64,000 nt of DNA from contig OX328099.1 in NCBI GenBank assembly GCA_946811185.2, positions 19,991,859 through 20,055,858 on the forward strand, given 5' to 3'. Below, one piece after another: positions 18,358-32,000 of this stretch. The DNA comes from Hippopus hippopus. Taxonomy: Eukaryota > Mollusca > Bivalvia > Cardiida > Cardiidae. How positions within the stretch are numbered: the first letter of the stretch is position 1; every line of letters begins with the position of its first letter. Both the position numbers and the translations under genes were made by a program. Under the pieces are notes generated by a model. The model ran no database searches. It had not been told where the DNA came from and saw only the letters and a list, made by a program, of their open reading frames with translations.

Positions 18358-19404
18358 AGTAGTTCAACAGAAGCTGACATATGATTACTTGATCTTAAAT
18401 CTGAAAATAATACAAACCTTCAATTTCCACAATCATTACCATAATTTCAATGTTGAATTGACCAGGAAGTATGAATTGGATGTTTTTATTGAAAATAATG
18501 GGCAAGAATACACTGTTTTAACAAATGACTTCACATAATGCAGTCTTCGGACGTCACAAAATCTTATCTCAAACATGCGTATAATAAGAAATTTTGTAAT
18601 GGCTATATTACACTGAAAACAACAAGAGAGGTTAGGTGATAAACCAATTTATCGTACAAATTACCACCAGGAAAAACAACAGACAAGATTGTACTTATAA
18701 ATACAACTCTAACACATTGATTTATACTTAAACATTGTGGCAAAAACAGAAATTGCTTGTTACAAACAATGTCTCCTTTTGCCTCAATGCTTTCAAAATC
18801 ATTTGCTGTAACAGTTAAACAGTATACATAACACAACACGTTTGTGTAAATAGTGCAGTAGATATGTTAGAATCACAACAATGATAAATCAACAGAATGA
18901 AATTCACTGGACAAGTATGAACAGTGTAATATAACAAAAATATATTTATTCTCTGTCCAAATACACTGAACTGAATGTACATCACAAAAATTTGCATGAA
19001 AAGTAAAAAAGACATAGTATGTCAGAAAGATCGTGTCAATAAGTGACCAGTAATACAATGCTCTACATGATTCAAATGAACCATGCAATATAACAAAAAA
19101 CAAACTTCAACAACAACAAAATGTTACAGAAGGCCTGCACATACTATCACATTTACAGTATCAAACAATGGTAACAATTACCAACACTGGAATGAATTTT
19201 TGATATTTAAAGGTTGCAAAATCCAACAAAAAACAACAACAATAAACTTCAACAATGACTAACGTTCCAGTAGACCAGCATGTAGGATTTGTCACATGCT
19301 TTATCATTGTCATGCAATAATTTTAAATACAAACATTGGAATGCACATTTTGTGGTCAAAAGTTACAAAATTCAACTAAATGTGTAATAATGTTCAAATA
19401 TAAC

Positions 19405-19632
19405 TTTATTGCTCTACCAAACAATCCCATGTTTAAACAACCCTGGTGAAGGAAGGCTTTTGAAAACATTCTGAGAAAAGGAGAAACTGCTGTTAACCAG
19501 CATTTTCTCCCTTGCTCACTAAGTTTTCTATCCTTGCAAAGACAAATTCGTAATTTGAGCCAAAATTAATGTCATCTGCAAATGCTTTCAATGAGGAAAA
19601 GTCTAAAAAATTGTCATATCGTAAAGGATTAA
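19405..19632 (+). mobile_element. palindromic MITE, diverged
   Basis: Left 'attgctctaccaaacaatcc', right 'cgtaaaggattaa'. Hairpin tip GCTGTTAACCAGC. Another decayed core lies at 18720-18800. Confidence 0.7.
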
Positions 19633-19920
19633 ATTTTAGACAAAGGCTGCATGCAGGACTTGTCTCTTACCACCACACTATCAAACAATTACATAAAAAA
19701 TCATTAAATTGACTACTTGATGGTCAAATTTTGCAAAATAAAAGAAAAAATGCAACACATTCTTCACCAGCATTTAATGTTATGGTAGACCTGCATGCAG
19801 TATTTATATCTTGTTATCACAATGTCATACAACAATATAAACACTGGAATGCAAACTTGGTCAAAGGTTTGAAAATGGAACAAAGTTCATGTAAGAATTG
19901 TCTCTTTTTATCTCTCTGTC

Positions 19921-20953
19921 AAACAACAATAAAAACTACAGCTATCACTGAAGGTGATGAATACCCCCCACCAGCTCCATGTCAAAAAATAACTCTTTGT
20001 CACACAAATGCACAATGCCTAAGTCAAAATGTAAGAGAGTTTTACGCAGCTAATAAATACTGAAACAAAAAGAAACTTTGAAAAGCAACCTGAAATGGGC
20101 TCCTCTTCCATTCCCCTCATGGCTCAGTGCACTCTGCTCACCATTATTTCTTTTGATAAATTGTATGGATAAGTGCATAACACTTTACTTGCTTTACCAG
20201 TATAACAGTACAGTGAGCAAACCTGTGTTCCCTGCTTAAAATTTGAACAAAATCCTTCCTGTAAAACTTGAGAAATACCATGGGGAAGGACTTAATCAGT
20301 AAAATACACGAATGGGCCATAACTCAGTAGAAAATCAACAAACCATAATGATAATACGATGTGCTTATCAGTGTTTGCTGTTGAAGCTTGACTGAAATCT
20401 GACCTATAGTAATTGAAAAATAGAGCAGCAAAAAAAATTCATCAAGGGCCATAACTCTGTTTAAGATCATTCAACAATGAACAAATCATAATATGCACTT
20501 CTTTGCTTCATATTGAAACTTCCTATGATATATAATATGCACATCTTCACTTTGTATGGAAACTTTCTATGACGTTTGATAGAAATCTGTCCAGTAGTTA
20601 TTAAGAAATAACACAGACTAAATAAATCATGAAAGGGCCATAACTCATTTGAAAATCACTCAACCGTAACCAAATTACAATATGCACATCTTTGCTTTAA
20701 ACTGAAACTTTCCATGAAGTTTGATAGAAATCTGTCCAATAGTTATTGAATAATTGCACGGACAAAAAAAAAAAATCATGAAAGGGCCATAACTCATTTG
20801 AAAATCATTCAACCATAACCAAATTATAATATGCACATCTTGGCTTCGTATTGAAACTTCCTGTTAAGTTTCATTGAAATCCGCCCTGTAGTCATTGAGA
20901 AATAGAGTGGACAAAATAGCTACAGACAAACAAAGTTTGTGAGGGGTATAATT
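19921..20953. repeat. Interspersed repeat with internal ~130-bp units
   Basis: Opens 'aactacagctatcactgaag' plus 'taccccccaccagctcc'. It then holds several units with 'gaaagggccataactcattt' and 'atatgcacatctttgcttt' (about 20290-20900), and closes 'gtgaggggtataat'. Structure resembles the mollusc monomer-array elements. Confidence 0.75.
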
Positions 20954-21109
20954 ATCTGCATACCAAAGGACCAGTCTACCTAATGAATCGAATCATTTGT
21001 TAACAAGTTATTTCCTTGAAATGATATCCTAGGCTGAAAAAGACATTTTTAGAGAGAAACATATAAGAGGTATTGTCTTTTGCATGTACATGTGGCCTAT
21101 TTGTTCTTG

Positions 21110-21356
21110 GTCCATAATGAAAAAAGTTCAAGTGGAGATAATTCTGCAACACATCGCAGCTGGGTCATGAAAATTGCACATGCACAACTTCATATATATA
21201 GGAACACTGCGTGTAAAATTTCAGTTCAGTACCTGAAAAACTGTCGGAGTATTTCGCCGGACAAATTTGTGTCTACGGACAGACGGATGGACGGACAGAC
21301 AGACAGCCATGGCGATTCCAGTATACCCCCCCTCCACTTCGTTGTGGGGGTTATAA
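21110..21356. repeat. Repeat related to the 17082 copy
   Basis: Shares 'ggagataattctgcaacaca', 'gtgtctacggacagacgg' and 'cagtataccccccctccact' with 17082-17416; the left end is truncated. Confidence 0.65.
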
Positions 21357-22578
21357 AAAGCCACTGAAATACTTGATGATCAGAGACTACAGTCTGTTGT
21401 AAGCCCTTGTTCAGTAAAACAACACAAAGTATCAAGGTGATGAAAGTAAATAGTAACTGACTGTACTTAACAACATGGCCAAATTTCATAAAGAGTTCTT
21501 GGTGACATAAGGTTTGCATGGTTAACTCCTGTGCATGTATGTTTTGTATGCTGCAGACAAGCTGCTGTATTTAACCATTCTAAATGCTGAATTCCAAGAC
21601 TAGCTATCTGATTGGCTAAAACAGAATATTCTAGCCAATATGAAGGGTAATCTTGGAATTTGGAATGACATAATTATTTGGAATTGTTCTTCCATTGTTC
21701 TTAAGGACCCTGGACATGACATTCACCTCAGCAGACAAACATGCCATAGTTAAACATTTTCAATCACAAAAAAAGACAATTACAGTTTGTGGCCATAAAT
21801 AGTTCATCTAAGTCTGAATCCCCATTGACTTGCATGTATGTCCAACATCAATCCTTAGCGATGAACACAAATAGCATTTTAATGTAAATAGCTCTAGTAA
21901 CCTGTCTTTTCACCAGTGTAGTTTCCTTATGATCGAATGATTAGAAGCAGCATAATTAATTGTCTTGCACACTAAAAAATACAGTGTAAGTCAATGGAAA
22001 TTTGAAATTTGATAAAATATTTATTGCCACTTACTGAACATGTATTGCATGATAACGGCTTTTTTGGTAAAAATGCCTAAACAAGTATCACACATTGTAG
22101 GTCAACAATCAGCATGCACATTTCCTGTGCAGACTGATTTAGATCTACACTTTTAATTAAAGCAGGCAATGTTTGTCTTAGCAGTCTAATGGCTTGCAAG
22201 TCAACAGCAAAGTTGCACTTATAAAAGTCACAGTTTCATGTTCATTTGCTTAAGCAAGTCTACAACCTCCTACATTATTGTTTCAAGATGCAAGTATATG
22301 TATGGCACTTTTCCTTAAATAATGGCACTTTGACATATCTGAACAAATTTGAAAATGTAACATACACAAAAATGAGCAATTTATCCATTTGCAACAATAC
22401 TTCAATTGATCTCTGTATGTACAGGTGTACTGATCATTTGCTTGATGTTCATGTTCTCTGCCTAATATATCTCTGACCAAGATATGAAATAAGACTGAAA
22501 ACTGCCTTGAAAGTTCATGTACTTATTTTTTCATGGTTTACTCATTATAAATGTATAAACAAATTTGTAGCTGAAGAC

Positions 22579-22584
22579 TTTATT
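22579..22584 (-). terminator. Candidate polyadenylation signal for SLC4A11
   Basis: AATAAA read on the - strand about 440 bases past the stop. A MITE (22628-22850) would then lie in the 3' UTR. No other canonical hexamer was noticed nearer, but the choice is weak. Confidence 0.25.
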
Positions 22585-22627
22585 AGAAACTTCCTTGATA
22601 TTAGCAATAATTGACATAAAACATGGT

Positions 22628-22850
22628 TTAACTCTTACCAGACCACAAAATTTGAGACTTGTCTATATTGAAAGTATTTGCAAATGACAGACTAAATGCC
22701 TCTTAAAAATCTAAAATTTCTCTTTGAAAGGGTAGAAAAAATTGTTGGAAAAGCAGAAAATGCTGGTTCCCAGCATTTTCTCCTTTTCCAACAATGTTTT
22801 CAAAAGCTTTCTTCCTAAATGTCTTTCAACCTTGGTATTCCTTGTTCCTA
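22628..22850 (-). mobile_element. palindromic MITE with compensated arm change
   Basis: Left 'ttaactcttaccagaccac'. Both hairpin arms carry TTGG/CCAA in place of TGGG/CCCA. The right end is eroded. Possibly in the SLC4A11 3' UTR. Confidence 0.75.
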
Positions 22851-23023
22851 TTAATTTTTCCTTTTAGTAAAACAAATTTACAAGTGGCCCACTGCAAGGC
22901 AAGAAAAATATGTCACATGCAGGTGGTAACGAGTGAACAGACAACATTGTTGTGAAATTCAAAACAAGGTGTCTCACAGAAAACTTTGATGTTTCACACA
23001 GAGAACAAGCTTCTTACTGTCAC

Positions 23024-23084
23024 TCAGTGTCCATCAATGGCCTTCAGATACTTGGCATGAATAATCTTTGGCACCAGTTTGTGT
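23024..23084 (-). CDS. SLC4A11: SLC4A11 terminal coding exon 19
   Basis: Reads '[19 protein letters not shown]' and stops at TGA (23026-23024), matching the family ending 'LLPRIIEAKYLDVMDAEH'. Acceptor TTTGTATTTCAG. Confidence 0.93.
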
Positions 23085-26000
23085 CTGAAATACAAACAGA
23101 GAAATAACTAGAACTGTTGCAAAGCTGACAAATACCCCCACCAGCACCTTGTCACTGAAGCAGCACAGTCAGAGAATGGAAATGATTTTCAGCACAAAGA
23201 TCACCATTGACCTTGGCCTTTGACCTATGTGACCCAAAAGCAATTGGGCACCTCCTTGGGCCATGAGCAACACTTCTATAAAGTTTCAGGCTCCTAGGTC
23301 AAACAGCTAGTGAGTTAGAGCTGAGAAACAATTTTCAAACAAAGTTCACCTGTGACCTTGATCTTTGACCCATGTGACCCAAATAAAATAGGGGACCTCC
23401 TTGCAATTGGGCCATGAGCAACACTTGTATAAAGTTTCAGGCTCCTAGGTCAAACGGCTATTGAGATAGAGCAAAGAAAAAATTTCCAAACAAAGTTCAC
23501 CTGTGACTTTAACCTTTTACCAATGTGACCCAAAAACAATAGGGCACCTCCTTGGGTCATGAGCAACACTTGTACAAAGTTTCAGGGTCCTCTACGTCAA
23601 ACGGCTTTTGAGTTAGAGCACGGGAACGAAAGAGTCTACAGATGGACTGATTGACAGATGGATGGACGGACGGACAGACACATGGTGAAACCAGCATAAC
23701 CCCCTCTTCTTCGTAGGTGGAGGGTATAATTAAGAGATTTGTATGTGAGCCCTTTTCCAAACATTCAAGAGTTAAAAATCCTCAGAAAGACAGCTATTAA
23801 AAACATTGTGGGACAAGGAGAAAATGCTGGTCAGTATTTTCTCCTCATCCCATAATGTTTTTACCCTTTCTAAGACAAATGTGTTCAGTTTAGCCACATT
23901 CCATTTGTTGTCTGCAAAAACTTTCAATTTGGACAAGTCTAAAAGTTTGCCAATGGGTAAAGAGTTAAATGCTCCATCAAAATACAACAAATGTTTCCTT
24001 GCTATAGTTACTGTAGCCGAAAACAATTATTATGTATTGATAAATGTTTCCTTGCTATAGTTACTGTAGCAGAAAACAATTATTATGCATTGATAAATGT
24101 TTCCTTGCTATAGTTACTGTAGCAGAAAACAATTATTATGCATTGATAAATGTTTCCTTGCTATAGTTACTGTAGCAGAAAACAATTATTATGCATTGAT
24201 AAATGTTTCCTTGCTATAGTTACTGTAGCAGAAAACAATTATTATGCATTGATAGCATGGACTGGTGAATATTGTTTCTTCCATGAATTTCATTGTTGTA
24301 CTTAAGAAGCAACAGGAAATGAAAACAAGAGCACTGCATGCAAATTTCTAAGTTGAAAAAGAGGCATAATTGTGTCAAAAATATTTTGATGGTTACCTGC
24401 TGCTGCTGTTGTATGAGTTACCCTTCAGATAGTAAACACCTTCTCCAAGTTTCAAGTAAATATCTTCAGTAATAACAGAGATATTATAAAATGTCAAGGT
24501 TCTTGCATGACGACGATGCTGGGGCTAAGACAATAATTTACTGTTTTCTTCGAAACAGCTGAGCTAAAAATTGCATTGTATGAAAAAAAGTTTTGCAAAA
24601 GAAATAATTTACCAGGGCTGTCTTTTTTATCCCATTTCTGTACAAGCTGATGTAAGACTAATCAAGAATAAGATCAGTAGATTAAAAAAAAAATTCATAT
24701 GAAGAAAGAAAAATACTTCTCTTTAACTGTATGGTAAAGAGGTCAATCAAGTTTTTAGTCAATTACCATACAAACAAATCTCTGTACAATCCTGACAGCT
24801 TTAAAAAAGATTGTGAGGAAAAAGAGCAGTTGCTCAAACAAGCTATTGCTGCTTTTCTCAAGATGATTTCTTTGTAACAGTTATGTACTTTGTGAAAGTA
24901 TTGGGTAAGTGTAAAATTAAATTAGCCATGCTCTGGCAAAATAGGGTTTAATGCATCTCTCAGATGCATGATACCAAGCAGGTCATTACATAATTATGGA
25001 TCCGTAAAATCCATTTTGCCTAACAACCAACTGAATCATGAGGTTGACTGGTCCTTTGAAATGCAGAAAATTGACCAACAACAAAAACTTTCAACCCATG
25101 TAAACCTGCGTGGATTGTGCAAATGCATTAATCCCCCTTTTCACAGAGCATGGCTCATATCCTTTGCAGTAAAGACTACAAGAGCTATACACTTACCTAA
25201 TTGGCATAAGGAACATTATCAATATTGGAAAGACCATTTTCATGTAGGCTATAGGAGAGAAACCAAACAGACAGAGAACCAGCAATTGTACCAGCTGAAT
25301 GGCTGTGAATATGTGAACTTCACGCTGTGGTACCCGGCGTATGTAGTGATTTGGTGGGTAAGCAGCCTTTTGTTGAAATGGAAACAGAGTCATTGTGTAG
25401 TACCAGTGTATTATTCCAATCAATTATACAGAATTACAGCTAGACTCCTTAAACATACAAATATTTCTAACGATTAACTCTTTACCAGATGACAAAATGG
25501 ACCTTTCTAAATTCAACGCATTTGCAGACGGTAAATTAAATGTGGCTCAAAAGGTGTAAGTTGTTTTTGAAAGGGTAGAAAACATTGTGGGAAAAGGAGA
25601 TAAGGAAAGCACTTTCTCTTTTTCCAACAATATTTACAAAAGTCTTCTTTAAAAAGGATGTTAATAAAAACTCAGTAGTGTGTGGTAAAGGGTTAATAAT
25701 TCCCTAATAGTTATGAAAGTACAGGTATTTTGAAATATTTGTATTGTCAAAAAGCAAAGATGATCACATGAAAATTCTCTTAATTGATTCATATAGATTT
25801 TGTTTTTTATTCAAACATCATTTTCAACAGTATTTAATTTATACCACTGCAGTCAGAGCACCTATTTATGTGTCCTTCAGTTTCTTTAAGTAGTTCTTTG
25901 TACAACACTATTTTTGAGTCAAGGCTTCTTTTCAAAACAAAAAGCAATCCAAACTATGAATTAAAAAATGAATCTTGTCTTAAATTCTTTCATCAATCCT

Positions 26001-29000
26001 TGATAAACTTTACTGGACAATTCTGTCTTCAAATGCCCATGAGGAAGAAGGCTTTTGATATCACTTGGAAAAGAAGAAAATGCTAGCACCCAGGATTTTT
26101 TCCAGTAAATACAATGAATGTTTTCTACCCTTTCAAACACAAATACAATCATTGAGCCATGTTCGATTTGCTGTCTGCAAATGCTTTCAATATGAACGAG
26201 TCTATGATTCAACCCTTTCCAAGATTACAAATTTTAGACCCACTCAAATTGAAAGCATTTGCAGACAACAAATAGCATGTCTCTCAAACTTGGTGATTTT
26301 GTATGAAAAGATGTAAAATATTGTGGGCAAAAGAGAAAATGTTCTTACTAACATTTTCTCCCTTGCCAACAATATTTCTAAATGCTTACTAAGGGTCGTT
26401 AAAACTCTGATTTGTGTGGTAAAGGGTCAGGTAATTAGGCCTAGCCAGGACTCAATCATATAACCCCATGAAAAACTAGCCCTGTATTTTACCAGTGGAC
26501 AACTGGGGCTTGGCTCTGATTCATATTTCTTTCCCTCTCATTCTCTATACCCCATAATCCTGTATTATATTTTTTCCAGAAAATTTGTAAGAAACACAGT
26601 AATTTTTTTCACTCTTTACCAGATGACCAGATTTTACGCATGTCACAAGTTGACAGCATCTTCAGATGACAAACTAAATGTGGTTAAAATATTTGGATCT
26701 GACAATGAGAGTATAGGAAACATTGTGAGGAAGGAGAAACTGCTGGTCTTCAGCATTTTCTCCTTAATTCACAGTTTTTCAAACGGTTTCTTCCTCAGGT
26801 TGGTTAATACACAGAATTGCTTGGTAAGGGGTCTAACCAACTGAGGGATTCATGATAATTTCACATAATAAGCCATGACATGTACCATACAGGCTGTGTT
26901 CAGACATACTAACGGTACATTTTGAATTTTCTTACCTGTTCCGTGAAAAATAGTAAAACTCTATCAAAGAACTGGTTCCCAAATAAAGCTGTAATGGCCA
27001 CATACAGAAACAAGCCATCCAGGACGGGAGCTGGGATGTAGGAAAGTGGGTAGGGCAACAACAACATTGACAGACCAATCAGAACGTGAGAAATTATCCC
27101 TGTCAGTCTGGTTTCGCGTACATGAACAAATCTGTAATGTAAAAATACTATACAATAAAAAATGTTTGTAGTAACTTCCTTTAGATTTTCTCTCTGTCAA
27201 ATAACTAAGAATGCTTTTCCTCTAGCTTGAAGATACATTCTTACAGCCAAAGACAAAAAATGCTGAAAAAATTGGATAGACTGTAGAATGGTTCAAAATT
27301 TAGTCAGCTGTGTAAACATGGATAAATTACCAATAAATGTTGTATAAGAGATAAATACATATTTCAGAAATTTTCTACTCTAGGCCAGAAATTCTACAAC
27401 AGTGAATTCTTTGATGGCCCCAAGAAAATGAAATGCTTTTTCTATTGGTCATAATCTATGCAACCTTGCAACCATCAGGGGGACATTTGGCATGAAGATA
27501 CAAAATTGATTGGAGTTTGATAAAAAAGATATGAAATTGGTTCAAAACCGGCTGAAAATGAGTATTTATGTATCTTTAAGGAATGTTTTCAAAACTTTCA
27601 AAAAAGCCATTTTTCCTCCTTTCAAATGTGTCAAATGTGTAATCCACTGGACTTTCCTTATTATGACCTCTATGACTGATAATTTTAAAGTCAAGATTTA
27701 AAAGAAAAAGACATTCTTTTGGAAATCAAATAACATTCATTTGCTATTGTTGAAATAAAAAAAAGCAGAATTATATTGTCTTCCTCATCATTAAAATTAG
27801 AAATGCTATTGTTCTTTGTAAATCTGATATGCAACTTGCTGTAATTTTTTATAGACCTAGAATCAGCCATTCTTTACATAGATGTTTGTAAGTTGTCTGC
27901 TGCAAGTTTATCTCTGGGTACAGGTTAACCCTTTTCCAAACAACAAATTGTAGACCCTTCCAAATTGTGAGCATCTACAGTCAACATATCTGAAAGTGGT
28001 AAAAAGTTCTTTTGACAGGTTAGAAAACATTCTGGAAAAAGGAGAAATTGCTGGTAACCAGCATTTTCTCCTTTTCCCACAATTTTTTTCAAAATGCCTT
28101 TTCCCTCGGGTCATGAAAACACAGGATTGTTTGGTATAGAGTTAATAAAGCAAATATATCCTTTCCCCAAGTAAAACTTTAACCTTTAGGCTATGGATAA
28201 CTTGCAGAGCATTTGCAGACAAAAAGGATCAAGATTAACTCTTTACCAAACGACAAAATTTTAGACTGGTCCAAATTGAAAGCACTTGCAGATGAAAAAA
28301 TAAACGTAACTCAAAAATTGAAATTTGTTTCCGGCAGGATAGAAAACATTGTGGGAAAAGGAGAAAATGCTGGTCACCAGCATTTTCTCCTTTTCCCACA
28401 ATGTTTTCAAAAGGCTTCTATCTCAGGGTCGTAAAAACCAGGGATTGTTTGGTAAAGGGTTAAACAAGAGAACAGAGAACAAGTTGATTTAGGGTCAACA
28501 TTGTTTGATATTTTGCAAGATCTTTAACTTTAACCCTTCACAACATAATCCCGAGTTTTAACAACCCCAAGAAAGAAGCTTTTGAAAATACTGTGCATTT
28601 TCTCCTTTTCTTACAGTCTTTTCCACCTGTTCAAGGAAAAATACTTTCATTTGAAAAACATTTGAATTGTCCTCTACAAATGCTTTCAATTTGGGGAAGT
28701 TTAAAATTTTGCTGTGTGGCAAAGGGTTAATTCATCTTACATCTGATGGACGTGTCCTTGATCTATCCTATCCTCCAGATCAGCCAATGCTTTAACATGA
28801 AGTGGTGAATGGGGCAAGGCTGCATGTACCCAGGGTAGTGTAAATATAGACAAGAATGTGTTGATTATTGCCACAGTGAAAAGATCCCAATGATATGCAG
28901 CACCTTTTTTCAATCTGAAATTGACAACATACGATAACATATCTGTATTTTGTAATTGATAACATAATTACAAATTATTACCATACAAGGTTACAGTCTT

Positions 29001-32000
29001 GTGATTTGCTGAGCCCTGCTGGTGGTTAAATGGTTACTAGCTAGGCTTGTGATCCAACAGTTGTGAGTGTGAATCCCATCTCAGCCAAAATTCTTTCAAA
29101 GGTTTCTTGACATTCATAACAAGTGAATTTATTCCTCTATAATAACCAATCTTTTTTGTTCGTTTGAACCCTTATTTTTCTTTAACAACTATCAAGGACT
29201 GATGAAGGTCAATACAGATTCATTTCAATATCACTGATGAACTTCTTATGACTTTGTTTATGTGGGGAAGGAGCCAGTGGCTTGGTAAAGAGTGTTGCTC
29301 TTGTCATTTTAGTCCAGTCAAATTAATGAAATTTGGGGTTTAACCCAAAACTAATTGCAACACTATCCATTTTTTTATTTTTATGAGGGGTTACCCTCCC
29401 TAAACAATGTATAAAAAGTAGGACGAAATCGGAAGATATGAAATTCGATTTTTTCGCGCGTTTTGTTTCCAGTTGCAACCTTGTGTACAAATAATAGCTT
29501 ATGTGTAAACTTTATATATTCGAACTGTTCTGGGGTTTCTATTGCATGTAACATTTTCTGATAACTCTGGTGTTGAATTAACTAGTTATTTGAAATATTG
29601 TTCTTTCTTCTTTGTGCTTTTTTACTTAAAATAATGAAAGAGCCAATATCAACTTACCCCACCCACTACTTTTTGTATTAGAATTTCAGTGTCAAATTTT
29701 TGGGGGAAGTGAATTGCTATGTGCATGACCATTTCCTCTATGATAATAAATGCTTATTAAAATCCTATAGACATTCTTTCAATGGCTGCCATTTGATAAA
29801 GTCTGGCACAATGTCTTCCGATGGAATTGTGAATGCTGAAACTGAGTCTTATTATAGATTTTGTGGAACAACAAAATTATTCATGAATAAACTTGAATGA
29901 TTGGTTGAATGACGTTTTATGCAACAATCAACTTTGTTTCAGTCATACCACTGTGACAGCTGACATATTCGTGTATTTCTTTGGTTTCCGCAGTAATAGG
30001 CCAGGGCTCTGAAGTGTCTTGCCAAACAACACTCCCACGAAAAACCCAGGAATAAACTTGAATCATTGTGTTTTAAGTCTTATTACAGTAAGAAAACTGT
30101 GTAAGGATATTTTTGACAAGATGCAGGTAATAATTCAACCTATGATAATTAACAGAATTTACACACCTTTTTGGTTTTATACTCACCCCATTACTTTTTT
30201 TTTTAAATAAGCAAACCATGAAACACCATTTTAATAAAAGGTAAATACCGCTAAAACTGCAGGGGCATATTAAGTCAATTAAATGTTACAACATGTACTC
30301 CCACAGCTGTATTCAGGCAAAGCTGTCACAGGAACCAATGGTTGTAAGTCTTATAACTTAGATTTGTAACCCACACATACAAAGTTCCAACTTAAAGGTT
30401 TCATTATTCAACCATGTAATGTTCTTTTTCTAATCTTATTTTCAATTCCAGCAACAAATTCTTATCCAATTTGTTGCTATTTTTACTTAATAAAAAACCA
30501 CAATACTGGTTTTGTGATTGGTGTCTGTCAAACTTTGTCAGAGACTCACTTTCCAAGTTAAGCAAATGATATTTGCATACATGTGTTCAAAAGACATAAG
30601 CAAGGGTTGTCCAAAATGTACACTTGACAGAAAATGCCAGCAGGTCTTTTATGATAACTGAATGACATCGGGCATATATAGAAGATGATTTAGGTTCTAC
30701 CGCATCTTTTAAATTTAGGTGTGCACTATGATAAAATGTTTCCTAGCCAACCAGTAGACCCATGCCTCGGACATGTCTTATAAATAGAATAGACTAATTG
30801 ATAAGTTATTAACAATGTAATGAATGCTAAATTATATCTGTATAAAACCTGACGTCATGATAGCAGTTCCAGTTATCACAACAGAAAAGCGTCAACAGAG
30901 GTACGACAATATCTGCAACAGTGTTACCAAGGAGAAACTTAAAGATCTAATTTCAGACAGACATCAAGCAACAAGCCTAATCTAGTTCTTTGATGATGAA
31001 GTAGGAAAGACATCAGTGGATTTTGGACACGTTCAGGCTGCAGTTTGATTTCCGTATTATTTTCTTGTGTGTTCACAAATAAAAGAATCGTCGGATAATT
31101 TTCAACCAAGTTTGGAAACAAGCAGTTTAGAATACTAGGTGGTATAGGGATGGGCGACCTTCTGACCATGACATCCATGTGGTGAATATGTTAGCTGATC
31201 TCTGTGCGTGAACCAGGAGATAACTGCACTGAGACCAACTAGGTGACTTCAGTCTATCAGTAGTTTTATATCAACTACTAATGATAAAAATGCCAGCAAA
31301 GAAGGACAAGGTAAAGCCAATGGCAAGGCTGCAGTAAGAATATAATTTGCCGAGAAGTGCAGATTCTTGGCCAGTTTTAAGCTAGGCGCCAACCTTTAGA
31401 GAACCTCAAGATTCGTATCTGGTTTCAGGCGAAGGTATGACTTGGAATCTACTCGTGACTTCCGCAATAGAGCCTAGGCTTTCACTTAAACACAGCTTTC
31501 TTTGTGGGCTTCTCCAGCTTTCCCAATGTAAATCACTGTGGCAACAATTATGTTTCTTCTTTGCTGAAGAAACGCTCCACACAGCCTCTGTTTTAAAAGA
31601 ATGTTTCTTCTGATTATAACACAGACAAAATCACGACGATAGAGAATTTTGTAATCTCAACTTTCATTAAGCCATGTAAGCCGGGTGGCTCCAGTTAGAC
31701 AAGACTTATGCCGCCCAGTGCCTATACAGAAATCGCCCGATACCCTGACAATAAATATGCATCAGGCAGTGCCTATTTGAAAAGAGGCCCGGATGACGTG
31801 TCTTTGCACTAAATGACCTTGAAAGAAAATCGCATGGTTGCTGTTAACTGTTAAGTTGTACCTTAACCTCCAACAAGCGCCGTCTACTGACAAAATTTTC
31901 AGCTGTTCTTGTTCATTTGCAACTGCTGCTGGGCTGGTGCCATCCCATTTTGGCCCGATTCGGGGTAAAGGCGCACTGTCCGTTGGCAGTTCCTATTTTG

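Larger units (their letters stand above)
12062..22578. other. Intergenic region between converging genes
   Basis: No exon of either gene and no convincing additional reading frame. Contents are MITEs, decayed SINEs (about 13900-14125), three elements of the 'GGGGTATAAT' family, and AT-rich sequence I cannot assign (notably 16100-16500, 18360-19400 and 21400-22250). Confidence 0.7.
25805..26520 (-). mobile_element. SINE interrupted by two MITEs
   Basis: 3' body on the left ('cattttcaacagtatttaat', 'accactgcagtcagagcacc') and the tRNA-like head on the right ('gtggacaactggggcttgg', decayed box B). The insert holds MITEs 26005-26213 and 26208-26430. Confidence 0.55.

Noticed and set aside
23989..24254. 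CRISPR-like array of regular units
   Set aside because: The units are directly contiguous with no unique spacers, and the sequence is a eukaryotic intron.
24968..25477. 169-codon open frame on the + strand
   Set aside because: It runs antisense over SLC4A11 exon 18, whose - strand reading is strongly conserved, and through repeats on both sides.
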